Assembly (NCBI RefSeq): GCF_003449015.1
Contig: NZ_QRGD01000006.1
Location: 248,001 to 312,000, forward strand
Reading direction: 5' to 3'
Length of the DNA: 64,000 bases
Source of the DNA: Aureibaculum luteum
GTDB taxonomy: Bacteria > Bacteroidota > Bacteroidia > Flavobacteriales > Flavobacteriaceae
In this document: positions 19,745 through 28,605 of the stretch, one piece after another
Layout of the letters: every line of letters starts with the position of its first letter
Position numbering within the stretch: position 1 is the stretch's first letter
Made by a program: the position numbers and the translations under genes
Notes under the pieces: model-generated
Database searches by the model: none
Told to the model about the DNA's origin: nothing
The model's input: the letters and a program-made list of their open reading frames with translations, nothing else

Positions 19745-20602
19745 TTAAATTGTTTTACGATATCCTTTAGGAGTACAATTCATAATTTGTTTAAACTGCT
19801 TATGAAAATTTGTTACAGAATTATACCCTACGAGATAACAAGCTTCAGAAATTGGCATATTACCTTGCACAAGTAAACGAGAGGCATTCCGTATGCGTAC
19901 TTCGTTTAAAAACTGTGTGAAAGATTTGTTTGTCATTTTTTTAAAAAAGCGACAGAAAGAGTTCGTGGTCATACATGCCACATTAGCAATATCATTTAAA
20001 GTAATACGACTTGCATAATTATCAGATATAAACTTTAAAACAAGATCTAGCTTGTCAGAATTTTCAGATGTATATTGTCGCATATCAGAAGAGGACAACA
20101 TTACTTTATTTGTTGTAATAGATAGTTGATGTAAAATATCTAATAGTTTTATGCTTTGCTCTGTAATTGGTAAATCTGGAAGTTTAATTATTTGATCATG
20201 TAGTTTCTTACTAACGCTATTATCGAAACATATTCCATATTTAGAGTCCTCTAACAATTTACTAATTTTAGAAAAATTAGGATTGTTAAAAGTACCTTCG
20301 CCAATAAAGTCTCTATTAAACTTTGTTACAATCGTGTTTACCTTAGTAGTTCTTTCACCACTATAATATGATGCATCATTTCTCCAAAGATGTGGTAAAT
20401 AAGGACCCACCAACACTAAATCACCAGCTGAAAAATCAGAAACACTATCACCAACAAAACGTATTCCAGTGCTTTTAGAGATGTATAAAAGTTCGTATTG
20501 CGAATGATAATGCCAAGCCGCTTCTAAGCAAGCAACATCCTTCTTAAGGATATTCAGTCGCTTATGAACAAGAGTGTCAGTATTTTTAATTACGAGTTTC
20601 AT
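19745..20602 (-). CDS. AraC-family transcriptional regulator
   Basis: 285 residues from ATG at 20602 (a TTG three codons upstream is a possible but weaker start). The N-terminal half is a cupin-like sensor (HYHSQYELLYISKSTGIRFVG, then GDLVLVGPYLPHLW); the C-terminal 100 residues hold the two helix-turn-helix motifs of AraC proteins: ITLNDIANVACMTTNSFCRFFKK and ISEACYLVGYNSVTNFHKQFK, ending CTPKGYRKT. It probably senses a small sugar in the cytoplasm and controls the neighbouring susCD operon downstream on the same strand, the divergent galTK genes, or both. It is a one-component regulator, in contrast to the membrane HTCS 3.7 kb away, suggesting two layers of control. The ligand is unknown. 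Confidence 0.93.
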   Translation of the reverse strand: MKLVIKNTDTLVHKRLNILKKDVACLEAAWHYHSQYELLYISKSTGIRFVGDSVSDFSAGDLVLVGPYLPHLWRNDASYYSGERTTKVNTIVTKFNRDFIGEGTFNNPNFSKISKLLEDSKYGICFDNSVSKKLHDQIIKLPDLPITEQSIKLLDILHQLSITTNKVMLSSSDMRQYTSENSDKLDLVLKFISDNYASRITLNDIANVACMTTNSFCRFFKKMTNKSFTQFLNEVRIRNASRLLVQGNMPISEACYLVGYNSVTNFHKQFKQIMNCTPKGYRKTI

Positions 20603-20968
20603 TATTAACAAATATAGGATTTTTTTATATTGATTTTAAATAATTAACATATATGCGGTTCACAAAGAGGTAATATTAATTAATTATATGGTAATATCTG
20701 CCTAGCTAAATATTACCAACTTTCGATAATTTTGTAATACTGTAACTATTATATGAATAATAAATAGGATAGCTAAAAAAGTTCAGCACTGTAAAAACTT
20801 ACATTAATAAAGAATGTATGATTTTCAGTTTTATATTAATTATTTTTGTAGTAATGGTTTTACTTCTTTTCATTTAGAAGTGGAAATAGCATCTTTTTTA
20901 CTCTAATATGGAGTTTGCTATTGACTTAAGTATTATTTACGCGTAAAACAATTTAATAAGATAGAAAT
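20603..20968. promoter_or_regulatory. Divergent intergenic region between araC-type gene and galT
   Basis: 366 bp without a gene between two divergent starts, so it should hold both promoters. Two matches to the Bacteroidota -7 element TAnnTTTG in the galT direction are seen, TAATTTTG at 20727-20734 and TATTTTTG at 20841-20848, neither with a convincing -33 TTG. A perfect 12 bp palindrome TTTACGCGTAAA lies at 20936-20947, 21 bp before the galT start, and could be an operator. Motif matches in such AT-rich DNA are weak evidence. Confidence 0.45.
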
Positions 20969-21985
20969 ATGTCATCACAATTAAAAACACATCCGCATCG
21001 TCGTTATAATATTTTAACTGGAGAATGGGTGTTAGTTTCACCACACAGAACCAAAAGACCATGGCAAGGTAAAACAGAAACTTCTACTAAAAAAGAGGCA
21101 ATACCTTACGACCCTGAATGCTACCTGTGCCCTACTAATACCAGAATTAATGGTGAAGTTAATCCAGATTATAAAAATACTTATGTTTTTAAAAATGATT
21201 TCGGAGCACTTTTAGAAGACACTCCTCTATTTGAATATAAAGAAGGGTTGCTTCATGCGGAAGGTGAAAAAGGAATTTCTAAAGTGATCTGTTTTTCTCC
21301 GAATCATTCACTAACCATTCCAGATATGGAAATAGCTGATTTGGTGAAAGTAGTTGAAACTTGGCAAAACGAGTTTACGGAACTAGGGAATACTGAGGAT
21401 ATAAACTATGTGCAAATATTTGAAAATAAAGGTGCCATTATGGGATGTAGCAATCCACACCCACATGGGCAAGTATGGGCACAACATTCCATTCCTACAG
21501 AAGTTGAAAAAAAGACAAATGCACAAAAGAACTATTTAGAAAAAAAGGGTTCGGGATTATTACAAGATTATATAGAGCAAGAATTAAAAGAAGATGTTAG
21601 AGTGATCTCGCAAAATGAAAGTTTTGTAACTTTAATTCCTTTTTGGGCCGTTTGGCCTTACGAAGCTATGATTGTACCAAAACGAAAAATGGCAAACATA
21701 TTAGGGTTAACGGATAAAGAAAAATTAGATTTTGCAGAGCAATTAAAAACACTTACACAAAAGTATGATGCTCTTTTTGACACTTCTTTTCCTTATTCTT
21801 CTGGGATACATCAAGCACCGACAGACGGAGCCTATTATAAAGAATGGCATTGGCATATGAGTTTTTATCCGCCATTGTTAAGATCTGCAACGGTAAAAAA
21901 ATTCATGGTTGGTTATGAAATGTTTGCCATGGCTCAACGTGATATTACTGCTGAATCTGCAGCCGAAAAATTAAAATCATTATAG
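20969..21985 (+). CDS. galT: Galactose-1-phosphate uridylyltransferase
   Basis: 338 residues, the usual length. Transfers UMP from UDP-glucose to galactose-1-phosphate in the Leloir pathway, in the cytoplasm. The nucleophile motif is NPHPHGQVWA with His164-Pro165-His166 (His166 equals the active-site His166 of the E. coli enzyme), and the zinc-binding pair is Cys51 and Cys54 in CYLCP. Other landmarks: RRYNILTGEWVLVSPHRTKRPW near the start (only the landmark GEWVLVSPHR matters) and EWHWHMSFYPPLLRS near the end. galK follows 88 bp downstream on the same strand. Their place in the middle of a galactan locus indicates that free D-galactose is an end product of the enzymes around. galE and galM are not here. 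Confidence 0.97.
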   Translation: MSSQLKTHPHRRYNILTGEWVLVSPHRTKRPWQGKTETSTKKEAIPYDPECYLCPTNTRINGEVNPDYKNTYVFKNDFGALLEDTPLFEYKEGLLHAEGEKGISKVICFSPNHSLTIPDMEIADLVKVVETWQNEFTELGNTEDINYVQIFENKGAIMGCSNPHPHGQVWAQHSIPTEVEKKTNAQKNYLEKKGSGLLQDYIEQELKEDVRVISQNESFVTLIPFWAVWPYEAMIVPKRKMANILGLTDKEKLDFAEQLKTLTQKYDALFDTSFPYSSGIHQAPTDGAYYKEWHWHMSFYPPLLRSATVKKFMVGYEMFAMAQRDITAESAAEKLKSL

Positions 21986-22073
21986 ACCTTATCAAGGGAT
22001 TCATTAACAAAGGTTTTGTATTTATTTATAAACAAAGAACCAAATAGTAAACACTTAAACTTCATTCAAGGAT

Positions 22074-23213
22074 ATGAAAGAAATAGAATTTAATGCAAGT
22101 AATTGGGATTTAATTATAGATTCTCCTGGAAGAATAAATATTATTGGAGAACACACAGACTATAATCATGGTTTTGTTTTACCCACAGCTATTGATAAAA
22201 AAATACAGTTTAAATTTAATAAAAACGGAAGCTTAAACACGTGTAATATCCATAGTAATAACTTTAATACAGGTTTTAGTTTTGAGCTAGATGCAGTAGC
22301 AAAAAGCGAAAAGCAATGGGAAAATTACGTGTTGGGTGTTATTTATGAAATACAACAACTTTCAGATAAATTACAAGGGTTTGATTGCGTTTTAGATAGT
22401 GACATCCCTGTCGGTTCGGGCATAAGTTCATCAGCTGCTTTAGAATGTGGATTGGCTTTTGGCTTGAATGAATTGTTTGATTTGAAGTTATCAAAACTAA
22501 CCATTGTAGAATTGTCTCAACGGGCAGAGCATAATTATGTAGGAACCAAATGTGGTATCATGGATCAATTCGCATCTGTTATGAGCAAAAAAGACCATGT
22601 GATTCTTCTCGATTGCCAATCTTTAGATTTTGAATATGTCCCTATTAAAATAGAACCCTTTAAAATTCTACTTTTAAATACAAATGTGTCACATAATTTG
22701 GCTTCCGGAGAATATAATATCAGAAGAAGTCAATGTGAAGAGGGTGTGAAAATTATTAAGAAAAAATATCCAGAAGTACATTCTTTACGTGATGTTTCTA
22801 AAGACCTATTAAATGAATTTAAAGACGAACTTTCTGAGGTTATTTTCAAAAGATGCACTTATGTTGTTGAAGAAAAAGAACGTGTTTTAAACACAGTAGC
22901 AGCATTAAAAAAATCACTTTTACATAAGCTCGGTGAAAACATGTATCGGACTCATGATGGCTTACAGAATTTATATGAAGTGAGTTGCCCTGAATTAGAT
23001 TTTCTGGTTGATTTTTCTAAAGACTATGATGAAGTAATTGGGGCCAGAATGATGGGTGGTGGTTTTGGTGGATGTACCATAAATATAATTCATCAAGATG
23101 CTGTAGCCTCTTTTATCAAAGAAGCCTCGAAAGCCTATTTTGATAAATACAACATCAAACTTACTGCTTTTGAAGCGATGCCGAGTGAAGGAACTAGTAT
23201 TAAAACGACTTAA
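22074..23213 (+). CDS. galK: Galactokinase
   Basis: 379 residues. Phosphorylates galactose at O1 with ATP, the first committed Leloir step. GHMP-kinase features are complete: substrate motif GEHTDYNHG (residues 25-33), ATP-binding glycine-serine loop PVGSGISSSAALE (112-124), the catalytic-Asp region CGIMDQFASV, and the C-terminal motif MMGGGFGGCTI. It is downstream of galT by 88 bp and probably in the same transcript. After it comes 1 kb without a gene, so the transcript likely ends here, although no clear terminator is visible just after the stop. Confidence 0.97.
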   Translation: MKEIEFNASNWDLIIDSPGRINIIGEHTDYNHGFVLPTAIDKKIQFKFNKNGSLNTCNIHSNNFNTGFSFELDAVAKSEKQWENYVLGVIYEIQQLSDKLQGFDCVLDSDIPVGSGISSSAALECGLAFGLNELFDLKLSKLTIVELSQRAEHNYVGTKCGIMDQFASVMSKKDHVILLDCQSLDFEYVPIKIEPFKILLLNTNVSHNLASGEYNIRRSQCEEGVKIIKKKYPEVHSLRDVSKDLLNEFKDELSEVIFKRCTYVVEEKERVLNTVAALKKSLLHKLGENMYRTHDGLQNLYEVSCPELDFLVDFSKDYDEVIGARMMGGGFGGCTINIIHQDAVASFIKEASKAYFDKYNIKLTAFEAMPSEGTSIKTT

Positions 23214-23266
23214 CTTAACTATGTTTAATTGTTATTCTGTAAATTGAAGAACAACCTTCAATCATC

Positions 23267-23412
23267 CTGACAAAGCTCCTCCCAACTGTTCGAGATTGAA
23301 AATAAAAAATCTAAACTTGTATATTCAAGTGAGCTTGATTTTGTTTCATGTTACAGGATTGGCTTCGCCATTACTGATAAAGCTCCACCCGACTGTTCAG
23401 GATTGAAAATAA
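23267..23412. repeat. Pair of degenerate direct repeats
   Basis: Two 39 bp copies, 23267-23305 and 23374-23412, match at 34 of 39 positions by eye, starting CTGAcAAAGCTCC and CTGAtAAAGCTCC and both ending GATTGAAAATAA. The interval holds an ACAGGATT stretch that recurs at 23456 and 23470. This looks like a decayed repeat family and not coding sequence. Confidence 0.7.
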
Positions 23413-23589
23413 CACAATGACAAAACGCAAAATGCAGAGTTTATGCTTTATTATACAGGATTACCTTCGACAGGATTACATTTCCTGAATAAACTCTCTT
23501 CTGTAAATATAAAACTGTAACGCAAAGCGTTACCGCTTTTATTATTTTTTCTTGATTCTGAAGTTACACTTCAATCATTCAAAAATAAG

Positions 23590-23619
23590 AAAACCTGCAA
23601 TTTTTCAATTACAGGTTTT
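23590..23619 (-). terminator. Hairpin with T-rich tail (minus strand)
   Basis: AAAACCTG (23590-23597) pairs with CAGGTTTT (23612-23619); the stem extends inward to about 12 of 13 pairs. Reading on the minus strand it is followed by TTATTTTT. It sits 10 bp past the tRNA-like fragment in the same direction and may be the old terminator of that tRNA gene. Confidence 0.65.
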
Positions 23620-23628
23620 ATGCTTAAA

Positions 23629-23654
23629 GTGACCTCGACAGGATTCAAACCTGT
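23629..23654 (-). pseudogene. tRNA 3'-end fragment (T arm and acceptor strand)
   Basis: On the minus strand the sequence forms a T-arm, stem ACAGG / CCTGT around the 7 nt loop TTTGAAT, followed by CGAGGTCAC as the 3' acceptor strand. The sequence just upstream does not form an anticodon arm or D arm, so no complete tRNA is present. This is the typical remnant left where an integrase has used the 3' end of a tRNA gene as attachment site, or a decayed tRNA. Identity of the parent tRNA is not determined. Confidence 0.6.
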
Positions 23655-24275
23655 CTTGTAAGTATCTTTTTTACAGTGTTTTATAAACTGAAATGATATT
23701 TGATAGTCGAATAACGACCTTTTATATTATACTAGATTGTTTTCAATTAACCTCAATCTTGGTCTAAAGATAATACAAATACATATAATTTACTACAGAT
23801 TGAATTAATTTGATTTGCTGAATAAATCAAATTTAATGATGATGATTCAAGTGTTGTTGAACTGGAAATAACTCGAGCGTAGTAAGAGTTATTCTATTTC
23901 AATAATGCCCGTATATTAAGCTAATTAACTTTCAAAATACTTATATCTAATAGACATTTTTCATTGGAAAACGTATTTCTCATTTATATTTTTTAATAAA
24001 ATAAATTGGAATCCAAAAAAATAAAATTTTACTTTTCCCCTGTTATTGTTTCTTAGTTCCTGTAATTGAAACATGTTTAGATTGTGATTACTATTATCAA
24101 GTCAATAATAAAAGAAAAAAATAAAATTCAACTACTCAAAATTTATTAAAAATCAATACTTTTATAAAATGTACATACAAATCAATAGTATAATACCTAT
24201 TTTAGATACCTAATAGCTTATATACTATAAAAGCATAAACAATATGATTAGCGTTATTTTTTAGATTAACCTCAG

Positions 24276-27200
24276 ATGTTAAAAAGAATTTATACATTTT
24301 TATTACTATTAATTTTCACATGGAGTGGATTATATGCCCAAAATACTGAACTCGAGTATTCTAAAAAGATTGATATTTCTGATGGGTTAGCACACAATGG
24401 GGTTACTTCCATTCTTGAAGATTCTAAGGGTTATCTATGGTTTGGTACTTACGACGGACTTAACAAATATGATGGATATCATCTAGATACTTATAAAAAT
24501 ACGTTAGATAACGATATTTTAACAAGCAACCGTATCAGAGCGTTAAGTGAAGATAAAAATGGAAATATTTGGATTGGTACTGATGAGGGGATTACTATTT
24601 TCAATTATTCGCAAAAAAAGTTCAAAAAAATCTACTCCAATAAACTATCTGGAAAAGGTGCACGTGGGCCTATTATTCGTAAAATAATTATTACAGAAGA
24701 AAACAAATTTATCTTAGCCATTACCGAAAATAATGGAATCCTTGTCTTTAACAAAGACTATTCTTTAATTAAAAATTATTCACAACCAACGAATGTAACT
24801 AACGCCTACGTAAAATTTTACAACGGAATATACTTAGAAAATTCAAATTATATCTTTTCTACATCTGTAGGTCTAATACTTTTCAATTCTGAAACTGAAT
24901 ACTTTCAGAAAATATCAGATATTGACATAAATCATAGTAAATCAATTATTAAAATTGATAATCATACGGTTCTGGCTACGCTATTCAAAGGTATTGCCAT
25001 TATTGAATTTAATGCTATTAACAATTCTTACTCCTTTACTGTTAAAGAGAAAATATTGAACACTTACCATTTTAATAATGCCATGTTGGATACCTTAGGT
25101 AATTTATGGTTAAGTGAGTTAAATGAAGGTATTATTCATATCGATAACATAGATGCAATTATAAAAAAAACTCCTTTTAAACTTACAAAATTCAATGATG
25201 GTCTTAAAATTTTAAGAGGTAGCGGTTTTCTTAAAACTTCTAGAAATAGTTGTTGGTTTGCAACCTTTAACGAAGGTTTGTATCAGTTTAAAATTAATAA
25301 GAATCCTTTTCATAGTTATAATACGGATATGGATTATGATTTAGGATTACAAACAAACAGCATCACTCATATTGCTCCTTTTGATGATAATCGCGTTTTT
25401 TTATCTGCAAATTTTGGTGGATTGGCATTATTTAATACGCAAAATGAAAAATTTGAACCGTTACCATTTAAATTACCAAAGAGTTCAGACTTATCAATTT
25501 CAGCGGTATTTGTTGATTCGAAGCATAACACTTGGATAAGAATCAATGATGAAAAAGCGTTGCATCGAATTAAGAAAAATTCGAAAAAATTTGAAAAGAT
25601 TCCATTTCCAAATATTTCTAATCCCAATGAGATTGCCATTCGCTCCTTTTCAGAAGATAAATTTGGAAATATTTGGATTGGGACAAATAATGACGTTTAT
25701 AAAATATCAATAAATAAATTTGATGTTGTAACGCAGGTAGAATCTCTCAATACTAATAATTTTTTTAAGAATAATGAATTGACGCTTGCTCGATATGTCT
25801 ATGCCGATCCACTGTATGATTATGTTTGGGTTGGTACAGGGTCAGATGGTCTATTTAGGGTATATAATGAAATAAATAAACCCATTGAGAAACTAGAAAT
25901 AAATCAATATATAATTGATAAAACAAGCGAACATTCCATTTCTAGCAATTTTGTTACTTCAATCTTAAGAATGCCTAATGAAGAATTATGGATTGGTACT
26001 GAGGGAGGTGGTATTTGTAAAGTTTTAAAGAGTGATACGAAACCTGAATTTATAGCTTTTACCGAAAAAAACGGATTGTCTAATAACGTGGTTAAAAGTA
26101 TTTCATTTGATAATGAAAATAATCTATGGGTGGCCACCAATATTGGATTGAATAAATTTAATACTATAGATAAAAAATTTAAAAAGTTTCATAAATCCGA
26201 CGGACTACCATTTGAAGATTTCTGGTTTGCTGCAAAGAGGATGGATAATGGAATTATTGTATTATCTGGTTTAGATGGTCTTTGCTATTTTAATCCTAAT
26301 GAAATTGCAAATACTGAAGACTTACCATTACTTCAATTCGAAAACTTTAAAATATATAATAAAACAATCGTTTTAGGAGATACCATTGATGGAAGAGTTT
26401 TACTAAAAAGGAGTTTAAACGAATTAGATGAAATTATACTAAAACATGACGAAAATGTGTTTTCAATCGATCTAATTAGTTTGCATTACTCAAATCCAGC
26501 AAATCATAACTTAAAATATAGATTATTACCCTTAAATAAAGAATGGATTGAAGTTCCTTCAGGTCAGAACACAATTCAATATAGTGGGCTTCAACCAGGT
26601 GATTATGAATTTAATGTAATGGCATCTAACTCTTTAGATGAATGGACGATACCTAAGCAATTAAAAATAATAATTAAACCTTCCATTTGGAACACAAAAT
26701 TAGCTTACTTTATTTACACTCTTTTAGGTGTTTTATTGACTTATATTATAGGTCGTGGACTATTTAAAATCCAGGCGTTAAACTATAAAGTAGAAATTGA
26801 GAAGTTAGCAGTTAATAATGTAAAAGAAGTTAATGAAGAAAAATTACGTTTCTTTTCTAATATCTCACATGAAATAAAAACACCATTAACTTTAATTTCA
26901 GGCCCTATCAACATCTTATCAGATAGGTTTAAGGGTAATGCTGATGTAACTAGTAAGTTGAAACTTATGCAGCGTCAATCAAAAAAAATTCAACAATTGA
27001 TTGATCAAGTCCAAGACTTTAGACGTGCAGATGCAAACCTTTTAAAAATGGAATACTCTCGTTTTAATTTTGATAATTTTATTCTTGAGCTTGTTGAAGA
27101 CTTCAAATTTTTAGCTAAAACAGATAATAAATCACTTATAATTGATGGTGGTGAAACCCCCATTATTATAGCTGCAGATAAAGATAAATTGGGAAAAATT

Positions 27201-28409
27201 TTAAATAATTTATTAAATAATGCTTTTAAATATACACGAACAAATGATACAATTACTATAAATTATAAAAGTGACAACAAAGATTTAATCGTTACAGTTT
27301 CAGATACAGGGCAAGGTATAGAGGAAGAAGATTTACCACATGTTTTTGAACGATTTTATCAGTCATATAAAAAGAAAACTGAACATATAGGCGGATCTGG
27401 AATAGGTTTGGCATTTTCTAAAAGATTAGTTGAAATGCATTACGGATTTATTAATGCTAAAAGTGAACTTGGTAAGAATACTATAATCACGGTGCGGTTG
27501 CCAGTTGTTAAAAAACACTTAGCATCAGACAAACTTGAAGAATTAGTATTACCAAAAGAGGAAGAGGTTGAAATTGATAATCAATTTATTGAAAGTTTTA
27601 CTCCTTCTACTATAGAAGTAAGTGGTGAATTTACTAAATCACTGATATTCTATGCTGAAGATAATTTAGAAATGAGAAATTTTGTATCAGAAGTACTTTC
27701 AAAGTACTTTATCATTAAAAACTTTAGGAATGGCCAGGAATGTATTGATGCAATGGAAGATGAATGGCCAGATCTTGTAATTAGTGATGTTCAAATGCCT
27801 GAACTTAATGGTTTAGAGTTATGTATTAGTATAAAATCAAATTTAAAAACAAGTCATATTCCTGTTATTTTACTAACGGCTTTAACCAACATAAAGGATC
27901 ATGTTCAAGGCATTAGAGATGGAGCTGATGCTTATATAAAAAAACCATTTAACGTACAGCAATTGGTCACTAATGTTGAGGCGTTGCTTACCAATCGTAA
28001 ACAACTCCGCGAACGCTATCAGGTTGGAATACCATTGACTAAGGAAAACAATAAGAATAACAGAAATGATAATGCATTTCTAGAAAAACTATACAGTCTC
28101 ATTGAAGAGAATCTCGATAATCAGGATTTTAACCTCAACAGTTTAGCCAAAGAACTCTATTTAAATCGCACCCATTTTTATCAAAAAGTAAAAGTATTGA
28201 CTGATAAAACTCCTTTTGAACTCTTGAAAATGTACAGACTAAAAAAAGCAGCAGAATTTCTTGCACAAAAAGGACTCTCTGTTAATGAAGTTTATGCAAT
28301 GACCGGTTTTAAGAGCCGTACCCATTTTACAAAAATATTCAAGGAAAAATATAATATTTCTCCAGGTAAATATGCTGCCGAAACTAGAAAAAACCACGAA
28401 TCTAGTTAG
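24276..28409 (+). CDS. Hybrid two-component system regulator (HTCS): sensor, kinase, receiver and AraC output in one protein
   Basis: 1377 residues. Signal peptide 1-22 (ends GLYAQ); a periplasmic sensor of two seven-bladed propellers built from Reg_prop repeats (for example GYLWFGTYDGLNKYD, GNIWIGTDEGITIF, NLWVATNIGLNKF); a Y_Y_Y domain (about 740-805); a membrane segment (about 810-830); HisKA with His865 in FSNISHEIKTPLTL; HATPase with NNLLNNAFKYT, DTGQGI and GGSGIGLAFSK; a receiver with phospho-acceptor Asp1171 in ISDVQMPELNG and Lys in IKKPF; and an AraC-type helix-turn-helix at about 1265-1370. HTCS proteins bind an oligosaccharide in the periplasm and switch on the adjacent PUL. It reads towards the plus-strand enzyme genes that start 197 bp downstream, and is the most likely main regulator of the locus. 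Confidence 0.97.
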   Translation: MLKRIYTFLLLLIFTWSGLYAQNTELEYSKKIDISDGLAHNGVTSILEDSKGYLWFGTYDGLNKYDGYHLDTYKNTLDNDILTSNRIRALSEDKNGNIWIGTDEGITIFNYSQKKFKKIYSNKLSGKGARGPIIRKIIITEENKFILAITENNGILVFNKDYSLIKNYSQPTNVTNAYVKFYNGIYLENSNYIFSTSVGLILFNSETEYFQKISDIDINHSKSIIKIDNHTVLATLFKGIAIIEFNAINNSYSFTVKEKILNTYHFNNAMLDTLGNLWLSELNEGIIHIDNIDAIIKKTPFKLTKFNDGLKILRGSGFLKTSRNSCWFATFNEGLYQFKINKNPFHSYNTDMDYDLGLQTNSITHIAPFDDNRVFLSANFGGLALFNTQNEKFEPLPFKLPKSSDLSISAVFVDSKHNTWIRINDEKALHRIKKNSKKFEKIPFPNISNPNEIAIRSFSEDKFGNIWIGTNNDVYKISINKFDVVTQVESLNTNNFFKNNELTLARYVYADPLYDYVWVGTGSDGLFRVYNEINKPIEKLEINQYIIDKTSEHSISSNFVTSILRMPNEELWIGTEGGGICKVLKSDTKPEFIAFTEKNGLSNNVVKSISFDNENNLWVATNIGLNKFNTIDKKFKKFHKSDGLPFEDFWFAAKRMDNGIIVLSGLDGLCYFNPNEIANTEDLPLLQFENFKIYNKTIVLGDTIDGRVLLKRSLNELDEIILKHDENVFSIDLISLHYSNPANHNLKYRLLPLNKEWIEVPSGQNTIQYSGLQPGDYEFNVMASNSLDEWTIPKQLKIIIKPSIWNTKLAYFIYTLLGVLLTYIIGRGLFKIQALNYKVEIEKLAVNNVKEVNEEKLRFFSNISHEIKTPLTLISGPINILSDRFKGNADVTSKLKLMQRQSKKIQQLIDQVQDFRRADANLLKMEYSRFNFDNFILELVEDFKFLAKTDNKSLIIDGGETPIIIAADKDKLGKILNNLLNNAFKYTRTNDTITINYKSDNKDLIVTVSDTGQGIEEEDLPHVFERFYQSYKKKTEHIGGSGIGLAFSKRLVEMHYGFINAKSELGKNTIITVRLPVVKKHLASDKLEELVLPKEEEVEIDNQFIESFTPSTIEVSGEFTKSLIFYAEDNLEMRNFVSEVLSKYFIIKNFRNGQECIDAMEDEWPDLVISDVQMPELNGLELCISIKSNLKTSHIPVILLTALTNIKDHVQGIRDGADAYIKKPFNVQQLVTNVEALLTNRKQLRERYQVGIPLTKENNKNNRNDNAFLEKLYSLIEENLDNQDFNLNSLAKELYLNRTHFYQKVKVLTDKTPFELLKMYRLKKAAEFLAQKGLSVNEVYAMTGFKSRTHFTKIFKEKYNISPGKYAAETRKNHESS

Positions 28410-28605
28410 TAATTTCAGAATTAAATTTCTTAATGAATCTATAAAGACCAATAAACTTGGTATGTAATTTTGATTTTAGATAACATCTAATAATAGATTT
28501 AAAGTGTGGTTGGAATTATAACATGTTTACTTAAGAATACATATAATATATTCTGAAATACATTTAATTTTAATTAAAGACCTTAATTTACTATTAATAA
28601 TTAAA

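Larger units (their letters stand above)
23214..24275. other. Gene-free region between galK and the HTCS gene
   Basis: About 1.06 kb with no reading frame that looks coding. Its first 450 bp contain decayed repeats and a tRNA 3'-end-like fragment with a hairpin (listed separately). The remaining 600 bp to the HTCS start is very AT-rich and must include the HTCS promoter, but I cannot point to a specific box. The composition and fragments suggest an old recombination or insertion junction. Confidence 0.6.

Noticed and set aside
23629-23700. Complete tRNA gene on the minus strand
   Set aside because: Only the T arm and 3' acceptor strand can be formed; no anticodon or D arm is found upstream.
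28381-28406. 7 bp inverted repeat at the end of the HTCS gene as terminator
   Set aside because: Long 12 nt loop, AT-rich stem overlapping the stop codon, and no T-run after it.
28465-28472. TAATTTTG as promoter -7 box before the first GH150-like gene
   Set aside because: No -33 TTG at the right distance, and such matches are expected by chance in this AT-rich DNA.
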